15,416 bases of DNA from Aquificaceae bacterium. GTDB taxonomy: Bacteria > Aquificota > Aquificia > Aquificales > Aquificaceae. Within the stretch, counting starts at the first letter, position 1; each line of letters starts with the position of its first letter. Below are positions 13,588 through 15,416 of the stretch, in pieces. Under the pieces are notes generated by a model, which did no database searches, was not told the origin of the DNA, and saw only the letters and a program-made list of their open reading frames with translations. A program made the translations under genes and the position numbers. The DNA is taken from contig WGFS01000120.1 in the NCBI GenBank assembly GCA_015492115.1, positions 1-15,416 of the forward strand. Reading direction: 5' to 3'.

Positions 13588-15231
13588 TCAGTAGATGTCG
13601 TTGGTCGTTGTATAGACGTTGAATATGCCGGTGGGGGTCCTTACCCAGTCTCCGGTTATCACCTTCTTTATCTTCATCGTCCTGTCATCAAATACCACTA
13701 TCGCGGTGGGCTTGTCCTTCCTTCCCCACACGGAGACCCATACTTCCTTACCGTACATGTCAAACTCCGGGTGGACTATCCTTCCGTCTATGTTTCTGTA
13801 TCCTTTTTTCCTGAGTTCATCTATAACGTTGATGGTCTTTATAACCCTGAGGCTGTCCTTGTCTATAACGTAGAGCTGTCTCTGTAGTTTTGGATCCGCA
13901 CTCAGGGGTCTATCCACCCAGATGTGGGTGGACTTGGGGTGGGTCTTTATGAAGAGAGTTCCTCCACCAGAACCGGGTAGCTCTATGTTGGCGACCAGCT
14001 TCCAGGCGTATCTTGAGTGGTTGACGGGATCCGTTCCTATACAGGCTACGTTGTTGGAACCGAGGTGCCCGGTGCACCATACGGGACCGAACCTCGGGTG
14101 AACGAAGTTCGCTCCTCTACCGGGGTGGGGCTTTACGCCTGTCTCTATCTCCGCCACAAACTTCTTCTTTACTGAGTCTATCACTATTATCTTGTTCCTC
14201 ATGTTCGCGGCGACGAGGAAGTATCTCTTGGATAGATCCCACCCCCCATCGTGGAGAAACCTTTCCGCATCTACAAGGTGCATCCTGAGGTTGGTAGGAT
14301 CCTCGTAGTTTACAACCATAACCTTGCCGGCTTCCTTATCGGTTATGATCCACTCGGGATCGTGGTGGGAGGCGACTATGGAGGCGACCCTTGCTTCCTC
14401 CACGTAATCGTTCGTATCCCACGTGTAATGGCTCGTATCCACTATCTTTATGGGTTCAAGGGTCTGACCGTCAAGTATCACAAAGCTCGGTGGCCAGTAA
14501 CAGCCCACCACCGCGAGCTTGTCCATGTAATCACCTTTAGGTCCCCTGTACTTGCTCGTGTCTATGGATCTCGCGTCGTAGCAGACCTTGACCTCCGCTA
14601 CCTTGTCTGGCTTCTTGAGCCAGAGGTCTATGAGCGTAGCCTTCCCGTCCCTGCCTATGGTGAGGAAGTATCTGCCGGTTCCCGATGACCTGAAGATGTG
14701 AACCGCAAACCCGGTATCCACTATGCTGACCAGCTTCTTCGTGTCCCCGTCTATTATCGCCACCTTACCCACGTCCCTGAGGATCACCCCCATGAAGTTC
14801 TTCCAGTTATGCTTATGCTGGGGTTTTGTGGGTCTTTCATCGGGTGGGATGTAAACCTTCCACCACTTCTTCATATCGGACAGGGTCATGAGGGGTGGCT
14901 GGGGGGGTTCGTGCATGAGAAACTTTGCGAGCAGTTTTATATCTTTTCTAGATAATATTCCCTGTCTCCCCCAGTCCGGCATACCGCCCGGCAGTCCGTT
15001 GGTGATTATGTTCTCAATAGTCTTAAGTCCGAGGGGTCTCGTAACATCAGGCGTAAGGGCAGGTCCTGTCGCTCCCTTCCTCAGCATTCCATGACATCCA
15101 GCGCACCTGTCAAAGTATATCTGGGTAGCCCGCTTCATCTCCTGGGGTGTGAGTTTTGGAACGGATGCACCTAAGGCTACACCAAAGGACAGAAGAAGAG
15201 CACCAAACCCTAAGAGCTTTCCCTTCACCAT
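13588..15231 (-). CDS. nirS: Cytochrome cd1 nitrite reductase
   Basis: Periplasmic enzyme reducing nitrite to nitric oxide in denitrification; 547 residues, normal length. Signal peptide about 1-22 (ends VALGA). Cytochrome c domain with CAGCH (43-47) and M84 (GGMPDWG) as likely sixth ligand. The d1 propeller follows from about 145: FAVHIFRSSGTGRYFLTIGRDG contains H178, the expected proximal d1 ligand; ASHHDPEW (H289) and KPHPGRGANF (H369) are the expected active-site histidines over nitrite. The C-terminus GDWVRTPTGIFNVYTTTNDIY is characteristic of NirS. ATG 15231 has a perfect AGGAGGTGA upstream. First gene of the operon, so its product is likely made in the largest amount. No sign of truncation or missing catalytic residues. 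Confidence 0.98.
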   Translation of the reverse strand: MVKGKLLGFGALLLSFGVALGASVPKLTPQEMKRATQIYFDRCAGCHGMLRKGATGPALTPDVTRPLGLKTIENIITNGLPGGMPDWGRQGILSRKDIKLLAKFLMHEPPQPPLMTLSDMKKWWKVYIPPDERPTKPQHKHNWKNFMGVILRDVGKVAIIDGDTKKLVSIVDTGFAVHIFRSSGTGRYFLTIGRDGKATLIDLWLKKPDKVAEVKVCYDARSIDTSKYRGPKGDYMDKLAVVGCYWPPSFVILDGQTLEPIKIVDTSHYTWDTNDYVEEARVASIVASHHDPEWIITDKEAGKVMVVNYEDPTNLRMHLVDAERFLHDGGWDLSKRYFLVAANMRNKIIVIDSVKKKFVAEIETGVKPHPGRGANFVHPRFGPVWCTGHLGSNNVACIGTDPVNHSRYAWKLVANIELPGSGGGTLFIKTHPKSTHIWVDRPLSADPKLQRQLYVIDKDSLRVIKTINVIDELRKKGYRNIDGRIVHPEFDMYGKEVWVSVWGRKDKPTAIVVFDDRTMKIKKVITGDWVRTPTGIFNVYTTTNDIY

Positions 15232-15238
15232 ATCTACC

Positions 15239-15284
15239 TCACCTCCTCTCTTAGGATTATAAGAATTTATGAGTAAATAGTCAA
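15239..15284 (-). promoter_or_regulatory. nirS operon promoter and ribosome binding site
   Basis: On the minus strand, TTGACT (15279-15284) and a perfect TATAAT (15256-15261) are separated by exactly 17 bases, then AGGAGGTGA (15239-15247). A start about 7 bases after the -10 box would leave a leader of only about 18 bases, beginning almost at the ribosome site. No canonical Fnr/DNR box (TTGAT-N4-ATCAA) is visible. Such a strong sigma-70 promoter suggests constitutive activity held down by a repressor, which is inference. Confidence 0.75.
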
Positions 15285-15307
15285 GAACATAAGTAATTAC
15301 TTGACTA
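15278..15307. promoter_or_regulatory. Inverted repeat with central palindrome between divergent -35 boxes (candidate operator)
   Basis: TAGTCAAG (15278-15285) and CTTGACTA (15300-15307) are 8-base inverted repeats separated by 14 bases; each contains the -35 box of one divergent promoter. Between and partly overlapping them is a perfect 12-base palindrome AAGTAATTACTT (15291-15302). The arrangement could bind a dimeric repressor that shuts both promoters. Which regulator binds is unknown; the operon's own TetR protein is a candidate. Confidence 0.5.
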
Positions 15308-15344
15308 CTTTATCACCTTATAGTATATTTCTGAGAAAGGAGGA
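15301..15344 (+). promoter_or_regulatory. Promoter and ribosome binding site of the rightward gene
   Basis: TTGACT (15301-15306) and TATATT (15324-15329) are spaced by 17 bases, followed by AAAGGAGG (15337-15344) upstream of the ATG at 15352. It is nearly a mirror image of the nirS promoter, sharing the region between the -35 boxes. Confidence 0.65.
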
Positions 15345-15351
15345 TGGGATA

Positions 15352-15416
15352 ATGAGGTATCCACTTACAGCCTTGGGTTTATCTCTGGTGGTAGTTTCTT
15401 CAACAGCGCTCGCTGG
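15352..15416 (+). CDS. Exported protein, N-terminal signal peptide only (cut by window edge)
   Basis: The first 21 codons are visible, MRYPLTALGLSLVVVSSTALA, then the window ends. This is a textbook signal peptide with an AxA-like cleavage site (ALA), so the product goes to the periplasm or beyond. Ribosome site AAAGGAGG and a good promoter support a real gene. Its divergent, mirror-image promoter with nirS suggests a related role in nitrite/NO metabolism or electron supply (for example a c-type cytochrome), but nothing in the visible sequence identifies it. Confidence 0.7.
   Translation, partial: MRYPLTALGLSLVVVSSTALA

Noticed and set aside
15279..15306. Fnr/DNR-type binding site at the nirS promoter
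   Set aside because: The repeats read outward as AGTCAA...TTGACT with a 16-base gap, not TTGAT-N4-ATCAA; they are better explained as two divergent -35 boxes.

Overview
The window looks like a chromosomal segment of a thermophilic, denitrifying bacterium of the Aquificota (Hydrogenobacter/Hydrogenivirga-like). This is an inference from protein character: heavy AGG/AGA arginine and ATA isoleucine codon use, Lys/Glu-rich proteins, very tight gene packing, strong Shine-Dalgarno sites, and a cytochrome cd1 denitrification operon. Coding density is very high. No stretch over 300 bases lacks a gene, and no rRNA, tRNA, IS element or CRISPR was seen.

Right half (minus strand, 15231 to 6493): a nitrite-reductase/heme d1 operon. 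Order: nirS (cytochrome cd1 nitrite reductase), a NirN-like protein with an unusual extra C-terminal cytochrome c domain, nirJ (radical SAM), nirF (d1 propeller), nirE/cobA (uroporphyrinogen III methyltransferase), one fused NirD-L/G-H siroheme decarboxylase, a TetR-family regulator, a YggS-type PLP protein and a short ModE-type HTH protein. Most junctions overlap or are separated by a few bases, so one transcript with translational coupling is likely. The pathway reads: NirE makes precorrin-2, the NirDLGH fusion decarboxylates siroheme, NirJ/NirF/NirN finish heme d1, and NirS uses it to reduce nitrite to NO in the periplasm. The operon starts at a near-consensus sigma-70 promoter lying back-to-back with an equally good promoter for a rightward secreted protein cut by the window edge. 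The two -35 boxes flank a perfect 12-bp palindrome.

Middle (6046-6504, plus): a short O6-alkylguanine-DNA alkyltransferase gene. It diverges from the left operon and its 3' end overlaps the end of the nir operon.

Left half (minus strand, 5978 to 1793): a four-gene cell-envelope operon. It encodes a CsgG-like outer-membrane lipoprotein with a FlgT_C-like tail, a secreted protein joining a C-type lectin domain (EPN and WND calcium/sugar motifs) to a FlgT_N-like domain through a Pro-rich linker, an LPP20-like lipoprotein, and a small outer-membrane beta-barrel protein. I recognise no described system with this composition. It resembles the Vibrio FlgO/FlgP/FlgT flagellar outer-ring set, or a CsgG secretion channel, with a lectin added. 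It is the best candidate for an undescribed system here. Beyond it lie a biotin-synthase-like radical SAM gene (possible LipS-type lipoyl synthase) and the start of an FtsI-type penicillin-binding protein that runs off the left edge.
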